A DNA stretch of 64,000 bases from Staphylococcus ratti (GCF_020883535.1 NZ_CP086654.1:1798001-1862000); one strand, 5' to 3'; positions 9,306 to 21,244 are shown, counted from the first letter of the stretch. Notes: generated from the letters alone by a model not told the origin. Numbers and translations are program-made.

Positions 9306-10706
9306 TTATCCGATACTGCCTTCCATTTCAAATTTAATTAAACGGTTCATTTCAACAGCATATTCCATCGGTAATTCTTTTGTAAATGGCTCGATAAAGC
9401 CCATAACAATCATTTCTGTTGCTTCTTCTTCTGAAATACCACGAGACATCAAGTAGAAAAGTTGTTCTTCTGAAACTTTAGATACTTTTGCTTCGTGCTC
9501 TAATGAAATATTATCATTAAAAATTTCATTATATGGAATTGTATCTGATGTCGATTCGTTATCTAAAATTAATGTGTCACATTCTATGTTAGAACGTGCA
9601 CCTTTCGCTTTACGGCCAAAGTGAACAATGCCTCGATAAACAACTTTACCGCCATCTTTAGAGATTGATTTAGAGACAATTGTTGAAGATGTATTCGGTG
9701 CTTTATGAATCATTTTTGCACCAGCATCTTGAACTTGCCCTTTACCTGCAAATGCAATAGATAACGTGCTTCCTTTTGCACCTTCTCCTACAAGCACACA
9801 TGCTGGATATTTCATCGTTAACTTAGAACCTAAGTTACCATCTACCCATTCCATATTACCGTTTTCATGAACGAGTGTACGTTTCGTAACTAAGTTATAC
9901 ACGTTGTTTGCCCAGTTTTGAATTGTTGTGTAACGTACATGTGCATCTTTGTGTACAATAATTTCTACAACAGCTGAGTGTAATGAGTTCGTCGTATAAA
10001 CAGGTGCAGTACAACCTTCAACATAGTTTACAGATGCACCTTCATCCGCAATGATTAACGTACGTTCGAATTGCCCCATATTTTCAGAGTTAATACGGAA
10101 ATACGCTTGTAATGGTGTGTCCAATTTTACATTTTTAGGAATATAAATGAATGAACCACCTGACCATACTGCTGAATTTAAAGCAGCAAACTTATTATCG
10201 GCAGCTGGGATAACTGATGCAAAGTATTTTTTGAATAACTCTTCGTTTTCTTTTAATGCTGTATCTGTATCTTTAAATACAATACCTTTTTCTTCAAGTT
10301 CTTTTTCCATATTATGGTAAACAACTTCTGATTCGTATTGTGCAGATACCCCTGCTAAATATTTTTGCTCCGCCTCAGGAATACCTAATTTATCAAACGT
10401 ACGTTTGATTTCTTCTGGTACTTCATCCCAAGAACGTTCTGAACGTTCTGATGGTTTTACATAGTACGTAATATCATCAAAATCTAGTTCAGATAAATCT
10501 CCACCCCATTGTGGCATTGGCATTTTATAAAATAATTTTAATGCTTTAAGACGGAAGTCTAGCATCCATTCCGGTTCTTCTTTCATATTTGAAATTTCAC
10601 GTACAATATTTTCAGTGAGTCCACGTTCCGAACGGAAAATTGAAACGTCTTCATCATGGAACCCATACTTATAATCGCCTACATCAGGTGCTTTTTTAGC
10701 CATCAA
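9306..10706 (-). CDS. sufB: Fe-S cluster assembly scaffold protein SufB
   Basis: Component of the SufBCD scaffold, on which Fe-S clusters are built. The 466 residues show the usual N-terminal region ([19 protein letters not shown]) and the C-terminal beta-helix core with [19 protein letters not shown] and the ending [23 protein letters not shown]-like tail (the tail here reads FTKELPMEY). It is the last gene of the sufC-sufD-sufS-sufU-sufB operon, 72 bases after sufU, and ends at a strong terminator. Confidence 0.97.
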   Translation of the reverse strand: MMAKKAPDVGDYKYGFHDEDVSIFRSERGLTENIVREISNMKEEPEWMLDFRLKALKLFYKMPMPQWGGDLSELDFDDITYYVKPSERSERSWDEVPEEIKRTFDKLGIPEAEQKYLAGVSAQYESEVVYHNMEKELEEKGIVFKDTDTALKENEELFKKYFASVIPAADNKFAALNSAVWSGGSFIYIPKNVKLDTPLQAYFRINSENMGQFERTLIIADEGASVNYVEGCTAPVYTTNSLHSAVVEIIVHKDAHVRYTTIQNWANNVYNLVTKRTLVHENGNMEWVDGNLGSKLTMKYPACVLVGEGAKGSTLSIAFAGKGQVQDAGAKMIHKAPNTSSTIVSKSISKDGGKVVYRGIVHFGRKAKGARSNIECDTLILDNESTSDTIPYNEIFNDNISLEHEAKVSKVSEEQLFYLMSRGISEEEATEMIVMGFIEPFTKELPMEYAVEMNRLIKFEMEGSIG

Positions 10707-10778
10707 CGATCACTCCTATTCACTTCTTTTTTGTATCTTTATTGATACGATCTATTACTACTGTTCACAGTTACATCG

Positions 10779-12483
<1,705 letters not shown>

Positions 12484-12561
12484 TTACAGCTCTATTTATC
12501 AAAGTGCGTCACGTCGTTTTAAAATGACACCTTTTTATTCATTTCAAGATAGTGTGGTCAC

Positions 12562-13869
12562 TTAGTGGCCAACTTTTAATTCAATCACTTCTCGCAATTG
12601 ACGTTGTACATCTTCAATTGGAAGTTCACGCACAACTGGATCTAAGAATCCATGAATAACTAATCGCTCGGCTTCTTGCTGAGAAATACCACGACTCATT
12701 AAGTAGTAAAGTTGTTCAGGATCTACACGTCCAACTGAAGCTGCGTGACCTGCTTCTACGTCATCTTCATCGATAAGTAGAATTGGGTTAGCATCTCCAC
12801 GTGCATGTTCAGATAACATTAAAACGCGTGACTCTTGATTAGCTGATGAACCTGATCCTCCATGTTTAATGTAACCAATACCATTAAAAATAGATGAAGC
12901 CTTTTCCTTCATTACACCATGTTTCAGAATGTGACCATCTGTTTCTTTACCGTATTGTACAATACGAGATGTTAAATTGATTGTTTGTTCACCACGACCT
13001 ACAACAACTGATTTCAAATCAGAAGTAGAACGGTCACCGATTAAGTTTGTTGTATTATCAATAATTTGATTACCTTCGTTCATTAAACCTAATGACCAGT
13101 TAATCGTAGCATCTGCAGCTGTTGTTCCACGGCGAATAACATGACCTGTGAAACCTTTATCTAAAAAGTCTACAGAACCATAGGCAATTTTAGAATTAGC
13201 ACCTGCAATAACTTCAGAAATGATATTCAGTTGAGCGCCTTCACCTGAAACTGTTGAAAGATAATTTTCAACATACGTCACTTCTGCACTTTCTTCAGTA
13301 ACTAAGACAACATGATTGAAAAAGCTCGCATTTTCATCATCATGTAATACAACATATTGTATAGGATGCTCTACTACTACATTACGAGGAACGTATACAA
13401 ACACGCCTCCATTCATTAACGCTGCATTTAATGCTGTAAGACGATGTTCATCTATTGTAACAGCATCTGTCATATAGTATTTTTGAACGAGCTCGCTATG
13501 ATTTTGGAGCGCTTCGCTAATATGTTCAATAATTACGCCATCTTGCTTTGCTTGTTCATTGACTTTTGTATATGCCAAAGTATTGTTGTGTTGAATAATT
13601 AAATTTTCACTCGATTCAACATTGATAATGCGATCGATTTCTTTCGGAAGATCTTGTAGTGTTTCAAACGTTGCACCTGTTGTTTCATGTTGTTTGAACG
13701 TATCAAAATCCCATTTATCTATTTTAGTTTTGTCTGGTTTTGGCATTTCTAAAGACTCTGATTGTTTTAGTGCATCTTTTCTTAGGTTTGTCATCCAAGA
13801 AGGTTCACGGTGTGCTTGTGAATAATCAACAAGTTGAGCTTCAGAAATGTTTAATGTTTCAGTCGTCAT
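12562..13869 (-). CDS. sufD: Fe-S cluster assembly protein SufD
   Basis: SufB paralogue of 435 residues that forms the SufBC2D complex. It carries the shared core (GIGYIKHGGSGSSANQESR, HAASVGRVDPEQLYYLMSRG) and ends FLDPVVRELPIEDVQRQLRE. It lies 21 bases after sufC. A gap of about 96 bases separates it from sufS; I see no strong terminator there. Confidence 0.96.
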   Translation of the reverse strand: MTTETLNISEAQLVDYSQAHREPSWMTNLRKDALKQSESLEMPKPDKTKIDKWDFDTFKQHETTGATFETLQDLPKEIDRIINVESSENLIIQHNNTLAYTKVNEQAKQDGVIIEHISEALQNHSELVQKYYMTDAVTIDEHRLTALNAALMNGGVFVYVPRNVVVEHPIQYVVLHDDENASFFNHVVLVTEESAEVTYVENYLSTVSGEGAQLNIISEVIAGANSKIAYGSVDFLDKGFTGHVIRRGTTAADATINWSLGLMNEGNQIIDNTTNLIGDRSTSDLKSVVVGRGEQTINLTSRIVQYGKETDGHILKHGVMKEKASSIFNGIGYIKHGGSGSSANQESRVLMLSEHARGDANPILLIDEDDVEAGHAASVGRVDPEQLYYLMSRGISQQEAERLVIHGFLDPVVRELPIEDVQRQLREVIELKVGH

Positions 13870-13890
13870 ACCTATTTCCCCCTATGATGA

Positions 13891-14661
13891 TTATTGATTC
13901 GCCATTACTGAATCGTATTCTTCTTTAACCCACTCGTAACCTTCTTCTTCAAGGCGCTTCGCTAATTCTGCACCACCGGATTTAACGACGATACCGTTAT
14001 ACATGACGTGTACGTGATCTGGTGTAATATAATTTAATAAACGTTGATAGTGCGTAATAATTAATGAACCAAATTCGTCTCCGCGCATTTCATTGATGCC
14101 TTTTGAAACAACTTTTAATGCGTCAATATCAAGACCTGAGTCAATTTCATCTAAAATTGCAAATTTAGGTTGTAACATCATTAATTGTAAGATTTCGTTA
14201 CGTTTTTTCTCTCCTCCAGAGAAACCTTCATTTAAATAGCGCTGTGCCATATCTTTATCCATATCTAAAAAGTCCATTTGTTTGTCGAGTTTTTTAATGA
14301 ACTGCATTAAGTTAATTTCTTGACCTTCTTCACGTTGTGAGTTGATGGCTGAACGCATAAAATCAGCATTTGTTACACCTGTAATTTCAGACGGGTATTG
14401 CATCGCTAAAAACAATCCTGCTTTAGCACGCTCATCTACTTCCATTTCTAAAATATTTTCACCATCTAATAGCACTTCACCTTGTGTCACTTCATATGAA
14501 GGATGACCCATAATTGCTGAAGAAAGTGTGGATTTACCCGTACCATTCGGTCCCATAATGGCGTGGATTTCTCCTGTATTAATTGTTAAGTTAACACCTT
14601 TTAAAATCTCTTTATCGTCTATAGACACATGTAAGTCTTTAATTTCTAATGTTGATGGCAT
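13891..14661 (-). CDS. sufC: Fe-S assembly ATPase SufC
   Basis: ABC-type cytoplasmic ATPase that drives the SufBCD scaffold. The Walker A motif is [10 protein letters not shown], the signature motif is FSGGEKKR and Walker B is [12 protein letters not shown]. The start is the ATG after GGAGGGAATAGTA; a start five codons upstream would lie on the ribosome binding site. It is the first gene of the suf operon, divergent from the DUF368 gene across about 310 bases. Confidence 0.97.
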   Translation of the reverse strand: MPSTLEIKDLHVSIDDKEILKGVNLTINTGEIHAIMGPNGTGKSTLSSAIMGHPSYEVTQGEVLLDGENILEMEVDERAKAGLFLAMQYPSEITGVTNADFMRSAINSQREEGQEINLMQFIKKLDKQMDFLDMDKDMAQRYLNEGFSGGEKKRNEILQLMMLQPKFAILDEIDSGLDIDALKVVSKGINEMRGDEFGSLIITHYQRLLNYITPDHVHVMYNGIVVKSGGAELAKRLEEEGYEWVKEEYDSVMANQ

Positions 14662-14973
14662 TACTATTCCCTCCAAAAATGTTAGATTCCATATACTAGT
14701 TTATAATAATTTTAATGTAACGTCAAAAGGATTTCTAATCTTTCTAAGAGCCCATTATAACGAAAATAGCGGGGATTTAAAACCATTACGGGTTGGAAAA
14801 TAGCATTTATTTACGATTCATTTTTTTATTAAAATTAGAAAAGTTATTGATAAAATATAACGGGATGTTCTCAATCACCGTTTATATTTTATTGCTTAAA
14901 ATGGCTTATTGTTGTAATATGACATTTCAATAACTATACAGTTATCAAATTTAGAAAGGAACGTTATTCAACT
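14662..14973. other. Divergent promoter region between sufC and the DUF368 gene
   Basis: About 310 AT-rich bases that must hold the suf promoter and the DUF368 promoter. An imperfect hairpin lies at 14850-14892 (ATAAAATATAACGG against CCGTTTATATTTTAT), within the leader or promoter side of the DUF368 gene. Its role is not clear from sequence, and I see no gene. Confidence 0.5.
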
Positions 14974-15825
14974 ATGTCGCAATTTAAATTAACTAACCTT
15001 CCCCGTGGATTTGCGATGGGTGTGAGCGACTTGATTCCCGGTGTAAGTGGAGGCACGATTGCATTGCTTCTTGGCATTTATGATGATTTTATTGCATCTG
15101 TAAGTGGCGTTTTTTCGAAAAACTTTAAGCGTAGCATTATGTTTTTACTTCCTATCGTTATCGGAATGGGTCTTGCAATTGGTATGCTCAGTAGTTTAAT
15201 CAATTATTTATTAGCACATCATCAAATTCCAACGATGTTTTTCTTTACTGGCTTAATCATTGGCGTTATCCCATTTCTATTAAGAATTTCACATTATCAT
15301 CGCACGTTTAAAGCCACGCATTGGATTATTGTTTTGCTTTTTATATTATTATTAGCAGCGATGGCTTTCTTTAAGGGTGAAACTTCTCACGCAGCACCGT
15401 CACATATTGATTTATCAGCGCCTATGTTAATCAAGTATTTTATCGCTGGTATTCTAGCCTCAAGCGCAATGTTACTTCCTGGAATTTCTGGATCATTTGT
15501 ATTGTTACTTTTAGGTGTTTACAGCACTGTCACATACGCTATATCAGAAATTGTACGTTTTAACTTCCAAGCCTTGCCTGTCATTTTATTAGTGGGTTCT
15601 GGTGTCGTAGTAGGCTTTTTACTTGCTAGTAAATTGATTAAATTTTTACTCACACACTATACGTATTTGACATACGCCGCTATTCTTGGTCTTGTCATAG
15701 GCTCACTCTTTTCAGTTTTCCCTGGATTGCCAACTTCTGGCATGACATGGGTCATTTCTGTATTCACATTAATCATCGGCTTTGTTATCAGTTACGTATT
15801 AGGACAATACACAAACGAATATTAG
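14974..15825 (+). CDS. popT: DUF368 polytopic membrane protein (undecaprenyl-phosphate translocase PopT family)
   Basis: A 283-residue protein with about eight hydrophobic segments. It begins LPRGFAMGVSDLIPGVSGGT and contains a second PGISGSFVLLLLGVY, the paired glycine/proline re-entrant motifs of DUF368. DUF368 proteins were shown to recycle undecaprenyl phosphate across the membrane for cell-wall synthesis, including the S. aureus member beside suf, which matches this location. The start has AGAAAGGAACG upstream. The gene is followed directly by the 129-bp repeat array. The symbol is transferred from the family, not proven here. Confidence 0.85.
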   Translation: MSQFKLTNLPRGFAMGVSDLIPGVSGGTIALLLGIYDDFIASVSGVFSKNFKRSIMFLLPIVIGMGLAIGMLSSLINYLLAHHQIPTMFFFTGLIIGVIPFLLRISHYHRTFKATHWIIVLLFILLLAAMAFFKGETSHAAPSHIDLSAPMLIKYFIAGILASSAMLLPGISGSFVLLLLGVYSTVTYAISEIVRFNFQALPVILLVGSGVVVGFLLASKLIKFLLTHYTYLTYAAILGLVIGSLFSVFPGLPTSGMTWVISVFTLIIGFVISYVLGQYTNEY

Positions 15826-15829
15826 GGGA

Positions 15830-16603
15830 GTGGGACAAAAATCTATTTGATTTCGTTGTCCCACCCCGACAAGGCTGACTAGGGTTGAATAAGCTGACTA
15901 GCGCAGTTCAATCCAGACAGCTACTGTGCTTTTTAACAGCTATTTTCTCATTATAGATGTGGGACAGAAATCTATTTGATTTCGTTGTCCTACCCCGACA
16001 AGGCTGACTAGGGTTGAATAAGCTGACTAGCGCAGTTCAATCCAGACAGCTACTGTGCTTTTTAACAGCTATTTTCTCATTATAGATGTGGGACAGAAAT
16101 CTATTTGATTTCGTTGTCCTACCCCGACAAGGCTGACTAGGGTTGAATAAGCTGACTAGCGCAGTTCAATCCAGACAGCTACTGTGCTTTTTAACAGCTA
16201 TTTTCTCATTATAGATGTGGGACAGAAATCTATTTGATTTCGTTGTCCTACCCCGACAAGGCTGACTAGGGTTGAATAAGCTGACTAGCGCAGTTCAATC
16301 CAGACAGCTACTGTGCTTTTTAACAGCTATTTTCTCATTATAATAGTGGGACAGAAATCTATTTGATTTCGTTGTCCCACCCCGACAAAGCTGACTAGGG
16401 TTGAATAAGCTGACTAGCGCAGTTCAATCCAGACAGCTACTGTGCTTTTTAATAGCTATTTTCTCATTATAGATGTGGGACAGAAATCTATTTGATTTCG
16501 TCGTCCCACCCCGACAAGGCTGACTAGGATTGAATAAGCTGGCAAGCGCAGTTCAATCCAGACAGCTACTGTGCTTTTTAACAGCTATTTTCTCATTATA
16601 GAA
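15830..16603. repeat. Six tandem 129-bp repeats
   Basis: Units begin at 15830, 15959, 16088, 16217, 16346 and 16475, an exact 129-base period. Each starts with a hairpin GTGGGACAGAAATC...GATTTCGTTGTCC(C/T)AC. It then has a duplicated GCTGACTAG, an inverted TTGAA...TTCAA pair and the AT-rich tail CTATTTTCTCATTATAGA. I see no differences among units 2-4; units 1, 5 and 6 have a few substitutions. No reading frame runs through them. A seventh, partial unit continues at 16604 as a perfect terminator. Confidence 0.95.
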
Positions 16604-16646
16604 GTGGGATAGAAATCGATTTGATTTCTATCCCACTTCTTTTTGG
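16602..16646 (+). terminator. Terminator closing the repeat array
   Basis: AAGTGGGATAGAAATC pairs perfectly with GATTTCTATCCCACTT (16 bp, 5-base loop) and is followed by CTTTTTGG. It is a diverged seventh copy of the repeat hairpin. It could end plus-strand transcription from the DUF368 gene. Confidence 0.8.
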
Positions 16647-16727
16647 TATTTTGCGCGTAAATAGGAAACAACTTCCCCCTTCGTGTGGCCATTTATGAGC
16701 ATACACACACTTGGCAGAGCATTCTAT

Positions 16728-17048
16728 TTATTCTACACATTCATACTTTTTAATTTGTTTATCTATTGCGCTATATTTTGCTTCCTCTTGTACTTTAGAT
16801 GTTTGATTTTTGTTTTTATGTTCTTCAACATGTTCCGGCCTAGAAACCCATGCTTGAAAGTCTTTTTTATCGTGCCATTTAGAAACAATTGCATACTCTA
16901 ATTTGTCTTTAGTTTCATTTTTCCAAACTTCAACAGCTATAAGACCTTCGTAACCTTCAAAATCCTTTTTAGCATGTTTCGCTTTGTTATCTAAAATCGA
17001 TCTTGACTCTAAATCTTTTGTTGAAAACGTAACTTGAGCAACAAACAT
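16728..17048 (-). CDS. Antibiotic biosynthesis monooxygenase (ABM) domain protein
   Basis: A 106-residue ferredoxin-like ABM fold protein. It has LIAVEVWKNE, AIVSKWHDKKDFQAW and PEHVEEHKNK, which resemble the IsdG family around its tryptophan and histidine. The Asn near residue 7 that staphylococcal IsdG/IsdI use for heme degradation is not present (the N-terminus reads MFVAQVTFST). I therefore do not call it a heme oxygenase. It is a single gene with AGGAGGAATG upstream. Confidence 0.65.
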   Translation of the reverse strand: MFVAQVTFSTKDLESRSILDNKAKHAKKDFEGYEGLIAVEVWKNETKDKLEYAIVSKWHDKKDFQAWVSRPEHVEEHKNKNQTSKVQEEAKYSAIDKQIKKYECVE

Positions 17049-17219
17049 ATTTCATTCCTCCTAAAATTTCACTGAAGGGTAATATACCAAATTTTAGATG
17101 CGTTCGCATATCATTCGCTTTTCAACAGTTAGATAATACGTATATATGGGCACATGCTTTTTTTAAATTCAAACATTCCAAAAGTAGTACTCGCACACTA
17201 ATGTTTAGATAGTATCCTC

Positions 17220-18047
17220 TTATTTAGCTGGCGTAACAGCACCATCGTATTTATCTTCGATGAACTTTTTAATGTCTTCAGATTGTAATACTTTCATTAA
17301 AACTTTAATCTTATCGTCATCTTTATGCCCCTCTTGAACTGCAATCAAGTTTGCATATGGGTTGTCATCTGATTTTTCAACAGCAATCGAATCTTTTTGT
17401 GGATTCAACTTTTGTTCAATTGCGAAGTTAGAGTTAATTATTACAGCGTCGCCTTCATTATTTTGGTACGTTTTAGGTAAAAATTCTGCAGATTGCTTGT
17501 TGTTGAATTTTAAATCCTTTTTGTTTTCTTCAATATCGTCAAACGTCGCGTCTTGAATTTTAACGCCTTTTTTAATTTTAATTAAACCTTCGTCAACGAA
17601 AAACTTCAAGAAACGTCCTTGTTCTGCTGGGTTATTTGAAACGAAAATTTCAGCGCCTTTAGGTAAATCTTTTAAACTTTTATGCTTTTGTGAGTACACT
17701 GCCATAGGTTCTAAATGTACATTGCCTGCTGACTCAATTTTATAGCCTTTGTCTTTCTTTTCAGTATCTAAATAAGGTGTATGTTGGAAAAAGTTTGCAT
17801 CCAATTCTCCAGCATCTAATAATTTATTAGGTGTCGTATAATCGTTAATTGTTTTAATTTCTAAATCATAACCTTCTTTTTTCAATAATGGTTGCGCCTT
17901 TTCTAAAATTTCAGCATGAGGCGCCGGTGATGCGCCTACGACAATTTTTTTGTCATCTTTGCTACCACTTTTCGAATCGTTATTTCCACAAGCAGCTAAA
18001 ACAACCGTAAGTACTAAAATTAATGCAATTGATAAAATTCTTTTCAT
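17220..18047 (-). CDS. metQ: Methionine ABC transporter substrate-binding lipoprotein MetQ
   Basis: Secreted lipoprotein with signal peptide and lipobox VVLAAC (C20), 275 residues, NlpA/MetQ family. The core contains VVGASPAPHAEILEKA, DYTTPNKLLDAGELDANFFQ and AVYSQKHKSLKDLPKGAEI. It binds methionine outside the membrane for the MetI permease encoded just upstream. Regulation is expected from the SAM riboswitch before metN. Confidence 0.95.
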   Translation of the reverse strand: MKRILSIALILVLTVVLAACGNNDSKSGSKDDKKIVVGASPAPHAEILEKAQPLLKKEGYDLEIKTINDYTTPNKLLDAGELDANFFQHTPYLDTEKKDKGYKIESAGNVHLEPMAVYSQKHKSLKDLPKGAEIFVSNNPAEQGRFLKFFVDEGLIKIKKGVKIQDATFDDIEENKKDLKFNNKQSAEFLPKTYQNNEGDAVIINSNFAIEQKLNPQKDSIAVEKSDDNPYANLIAVQEGHKDDDKIKVLMKVLQSEDIKKFIEDKYDGAVTPAK

Positions 18048-18071
18048 TTGACCATTCTCCTTAAAATAAAT

Positions 18072-18767
18072 TTATCGTTTATCTATTTTATTCGTTGTCC
18101 AATCTCCCAAAAATTGAATAACGAAGACGATAACTAAAATTAAAATTGTCGAAATTAAAATGACATCATTTTGATTTCGCGTAAAACCAGTTAAATAAGC
18201 TAAATTCCCTAATCCACCTGCGCCAATTACACCTGCAATCGCCGTTGACCCTACGAGTGCAATAGCTGTTACAGTAATACCTGAAACGAGCGCTGGAAGG
18301 GACTCTGGAATGAGCACCTTTCGAATAACTGTCCAAGTGTTTGCCCCCATAGACCAAGCAGCTTCGATGACACCTTTATCAATCTCTTTTAATGCAATCT
18401 CAACAAGTCGTCCGTAAAATGGCGAAGCGCCAATAATTAACGCTGGTAACGCGCCCGTTGGTCCACTAATCGTGCCAAGTACTAAACTTGTAAAAGGAAT
18501 GAGCAATAAAATCAATATGATAAATGGAATCGCTCGGAATAAGTTAACAAAAAATGAAACGATGCTGTAAAAGATGCGCCCTACTTTGGATTTACTTTTA
18601 GATGTCAAAAATAAAATCACGCCAATGATAAGCCCAAAAACAAACGCAAAAATGGTAGAAATCACCGTCATATAGAGTGTTTCGTATGTGGCTATCCACA
18701 CCTCATCCCATCGTATATGAGGCATCGTTATCATTTCACTCAATATTTCGCTAAAACTTTTACCCAT
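18072..18767 (-). CDS. metI: Methionine ABC transporter permease MetI
   Basis: A 231-residue inner-membrane permease with five hydrophobic segments and the EAA loop ([20 protein letters not shown]). [20 protein letters not shown] is typical of MetI. It overlaps the end of metN by 8 bases, so the two are translationally coupled. Confidence 0.95.
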   Translation of the reverse strand: MGKSFSEILSEMITMPHIRWDEVWIATYETLYMTVISTIFAFVFGLIIGVILFLTSKSKSKVGRIFYSIVSFFVNLFRAIPFIILILLLIPFTSLVLGTISGPTGALPALIIGASPFYGRLVEIALKEIDKGVIEAAWSMGANTWTVIRKVLIPESLPALVSGITVTAIALVGSTAIAGVIGAGGLGNLAYLTGFTRNQNDVILISTILILVIVFVIQFLGDWTTNKIDKR

Positions 18768-19788
18768 GGCTTATCACCTCAACTTCAATTTTCTTTTCTG
18801 CTAACTCTAGTGTTAATTGTTCAAATTCATGCTCTGAAACATTTTGAAGGTGTAACAAAATAAAGCCTATAATCCCTTTTTTGGAATGTTTAATATTCGC
18901 CTCCAAAATGTTCACTGCCACATGATGTGTTCGTGTGATGTACGAAACGATTGGTTGTGTTGTAGCCTCTCCTGAAAAATTAAGTTTGACTAATTTATCA
19001 GAAGCATTAATTTCTACTAACTCAGAAATATCCTCGTATTCTGCACTTGGCTTTAAATCTTCTTGAACAAATCTTCTAGAGACAGAATGTTTTGGATTCT
19101 CGAAAAATTCTGTTATTTCAGCTTGTTCAATAATCCGCCCTCTTTCCATCACCGCTACTTCATCACAAATACGACGAATCACATGCATTTCATGCGTAAT
19201 AATAATAATCGTTAAATTTTGTTCTTTTTTGAGTTGTAGCAATAAATCTAAAATTTCATCTGTTGTTTGTGGATCAAGTGCACTAGTTGCCTCATCACAA
19301 AGCAATACTTCTGGGTCATTCGTTAATGCACGCGCGATACCTACACGCTGTTTTTGTCCACCAGACAATTCGGAAGGGTATGCTTTTTCTCGCCCTTTTA
19401 ACCCGACACGTTCTATAAGTTCTAGTGCTTTCGTTTTTGCCTCCTTCTTTGGAACACCTGCAATTTCTAACGGAAATAACACATTGTCTAAAACTGTACG
19501 TGACCATAATAAGTTAAAATGTTGAAAAATCATGCTCACTTTTTGCCTTTTGTGACGAAGTGCACGTTTACTTAGTTGTCCTATATTTTCACCACCAATG
19601 ATGACCTCACCAGAAGTTGGCGTTTCTAAATAATTAAACAATCGTATTAATGTACTTTTTCCCGCACCAGAAAAGCCGATAATACCAAAAATGGTCCCTT
19701 TATCAATATTTAAATCGATATCATCTACAGCTGTCACAGTTTGGGATTTGCTCTCGTACCGTTTAACAATATTTTTAAGCTCGATCAA
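18760..19788 (-). CDS. metN: Methionine ABC transporter ATPase MetN
   Basis: A 342-residue ATPase with Walker [11 protein letters not shown], signature LSGGQKQR and Walker [13 protein letters not shown]. The C-terminal NIL (methionine-sensing) domain covers about the last 80 residues ([18 protein letters not shown] onwards). It is the first gene of metNIQ, downstream of the SAM riboswitch and its terminator. Family knowledge says the NIL domain gives inhibition by intracellular methionine. Confidence 0.96.
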   Translation of the reverse strand: MIELKNIVKRYESKSQTVTAVDDIDLNIDKGTIFGIIGFSGAGKSTLIRLFNYLETPTSGEVIIGGENIGQLSKRALRHKRQKVSMIFQHFNLLWSRTVLDNVLFPLEIAGVPKKEAKTKALELIERVGLKGREKAYPSELSGGQKQRVGIARALTNDPEVLLCDEATSALDPQTTDEILDLLLQLKKEQNLTIIIITHEMHVIRRICDEVAVMERGRIIEQAEITEFFENPKHSVSRRFVQEDLKPSAEYEDISELVEINASDKLVKLNFSGEATTQPIVSYITRTHHVAVNILEANIKHSKKGIIGFILLHLQNVSEHEFEQLTLELAEKKIEVEVISHG

Positions 19789-19837
19789 TATGATTCCCCC
19801 CTATATGTTGTCCTATGACAAAAATCAGAATAAAAAA

Positions 19838-19870
19838 AGCTTTCTCCTATTATGTAAATAAGAGAAAGCA
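19838..19870 (-). terminator. SAM riboswitch expression-platform terminator
   Basis: On the minus strand GCTTTCTCTTATTT folds back on AGGAGAAAGC and is followed by TTTTTTTATT. It sits between the aptamer and metN, as required for a transcription-termination riboswitch. Confidence 0.9.
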
Positions 19871-19885
19871 AAGATACCGATGCAT

Positions 19886-19998
19886 TTCTCTCATCTCCAA
19901 AAGTAAATCGTTACTTTATGTGAATTGGCACCATTTCTATACATAGACGGTTGCCGGGCTTCATAGGGCACATCCCTCCACCACTCTGGATAAGAGCT
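19886..19998 (-). promoter_or_regulatory. SAM-I (S-box) riboswitch for metNIQ
   Basis: The minus-strand transcript has the S-box landmarks in order: CTCTTATC, AGAGTGGTGGAGGGA, TGAAGCCCGGCAACC, AATGGTGCCAATTC and the closing GATGAGAG, which pairs with CTCTTATC to form P1. With SAM bound, the family normally ends transcription at the hairpin downstream. It thus ties methionine uptake to SAM level. Confidence 0.95.
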
Positions 19999-20036
19999 TA
20001 TCTGAATATTAAGTTGTTCAAATCTTACCATTTCCC

Positions 20037-20351
20037 TCAATTTTCGTCAACAGATTTTTTTAACTTCTCTAACAAATACGTCACAGATTGAAAAGCATAG
20101 ATGCGTTCTAGTTCTTGATTGTTTTTCATAATCAATAATATCGGTACAGACTGTATTTCAAATTGTTGGCTAAATTCAGGATAGAAATTTAAATTTCGTT
20201 TTTCTAATGGTAACTGAGCCACTTCGTTAGCAATATCTAGCATGCGCTCGGATATTTTACATGTTCCACACATCGGTGTGTAACCAAAAATTAAATGAAT
20301 CTCATTATCTTTATTTTTAAATGTATTGTTCAATTGCTTCGAAACATTCAT
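20037..20351 (-). CDS. Thioredoxin-like protein with CGTC active site
   Basis: A 104-residue thioredoxin-fold protein with FGYTPMCGTCKISE as the active-site region (CGTC, not the canonical CGPC) and the cis-proline loop QSVPILLIM. It probably acts in thiol redox chemistry in the cytoplasm. The start lies inside the 3' end of the toprim gene (35-base overlap in another frame). The nearest Shine-Dalgarno (AAAAGGAAAG) is about 14 bases away, so translation may be coupled to the upstream gene. Confidence 0.8.
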   Translation of the reverse strand: MNVSKQLNNTFKNKDNEIHLIFGYTPMCGTCKISERMLDIANEVAQLPLEKRNLNFYPEFSQQFEIQSVPILLIMKNNQELERIYAFQSVTYLLEKLKKSVDEN

Positions 20352-20712
20352 GATACGAATACTTTCCTTTTACATAAAAGTCGTTTTTAACATTAAACCC
20401 ATGACGTCCTAATACATTTGAGAGGTAATCTCGTGGGCAACGTGCCACTTCACTATAAGTTGAATCGACAAAGATATCAATACTTTCACTCAAATACTTA
20501 TGAAACCATTTTCGAATCTTTCGTCCTTCCGCATCAGCATCAACAAGAATATAGACTTGCTTGCCATATAATGATTCAATCATGTTATCCAATTTTTCAA
20601 TCCCCATCGTCCCGTGAGTACAAACGATTTCGACAGGCTCTAGTAACACCTCGTTAACTCTTTTTTTATCAGATTTGCCTTCTACAACAATTATCTTGTT
20701 AATCATCGTCAT
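20317..20712 (-). CDS. Small toprim-domain protein (RNase M5-like N-terminal half)
   Basis: About 131 residues with the toprim signature: KIIVVEGKSDKKRV (catalytic Glu), then VYILVDADAEGRKIRKW (DxD). This fold cleaves or joins phosphodiester bonds in primases, topoisomerases and RNase M5. It lacks the C-terminal half of RNase M5, so the role is not known. The start is the ATG after AAGGTGAAGACC; a GTG three codons upstream overlaps that site. It overlaps the thioredoxin-like gene. Confidence 0.75.
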   Translation of the reverse strand: MTMINKIIVVEGKSDKKRVNEVLLEPVEIVCTHGTMGIEKLDNMIESLYGKQVYILVDADAEGRKIRKWFHKYLSESIDIFVDSTYSEVARCPRDYLSNVLGRHGFNVKNDFYVKGKYSYHECFEAIEQYI

Positions 20713-20745
20713 GGTCTTCACCTTCTAAAAAGATATTATTCAGTG

Positions 20746-20787
20746 TAAAAAAACTCCGAGATAATCCAATGAGTATCTAGGAGTTTC
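20746..20787 (-). terminator. Terminator after gcvH
   Basis: AAACTCCTAGATA folds with TATCTCGGAGTTT around ATTGGAT-type loop bases and is followed by TTTTTTAC on the minus strand. It lies 8 bases after the gcvH stop codon. Confidence 0.75.
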
Positions 20788-20794
20788 GTCATTA

Positions 20795-21175
20795 TTATTC
20801 GCCGATCATTTCTTGATAGCCTTGTGCATCCATTAACGCATCAAGTTCACTTTCGTCAGTTATTTCCACTTTAACCATCCATGCTTTTTCGTATGGTGAT
20901 TCATTTACAGCTTCTGGCTCATCTTCAAGGTTTTCGTTAATTTCTACGATTTTGCCAGATACTGGTGAATATAATTCTGAAACTGTTTTAACAGATTCAA
21001 CGCTACCGAAAGTTTCACCTTCAGCTACTTCATCATCGACTTCTGGAAGTTCAACGAATACGATATCTCCTAATTCGTTTTGTGCAAAATCTGTAATACC
21101 GACAGTTGCGATGTTGCCTTCAACTTTTACCCATTCATGTTCTTTTGAATACTTTAATTCACTTGGCACTGCCAC
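20795..21175 (-). CDS. gcvH: Glycine cleavage system H protein
   Basis: A 126-residue lipoyl carrier. The lipoylated lysine is K63 in [18 protein letters not shown]. In Bacilli GcvH carries aminomethyl groups for glycine cleavage and also serves as the acceptor from which lipoyl groups are relayed to other complexes, which links it to lipA at 1.8 kb. It is a single gene with its own terminator. Confidence 0.97.
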   Translation of the reverse strand: MAVPSELKYSKEHEWVKVEGNIATVGITDFAQNELGDIVFVELPEVDDEVAEGETFGSVESVKTVSELYSPVSGKIVEINENLEDEPEAVNESPYEKAWMVKVEITDESELDALMDAQGYQEMIGE

Positions 21176-21244
21176 TTGAATCCCCTCCTATATTTGTTTA
21201 CAAGATAATCATGACACAATGCAAATTATCTATCAACTATTTTA

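Noticed and set aside
15830-16603. CRISPR array
   Set aside because: The repeats are 129 bases long and tandem without unique spacers. There are no cas genes, and the unit contains a terminator-type hairpin.
16728-17048. IsdG-type heme oxygenase
   Set aside because: The protein has the ABM fold and similar W and H motifs but lacks the conserved Asn near position 7 that staphylococcal IsdG/IsdI need.
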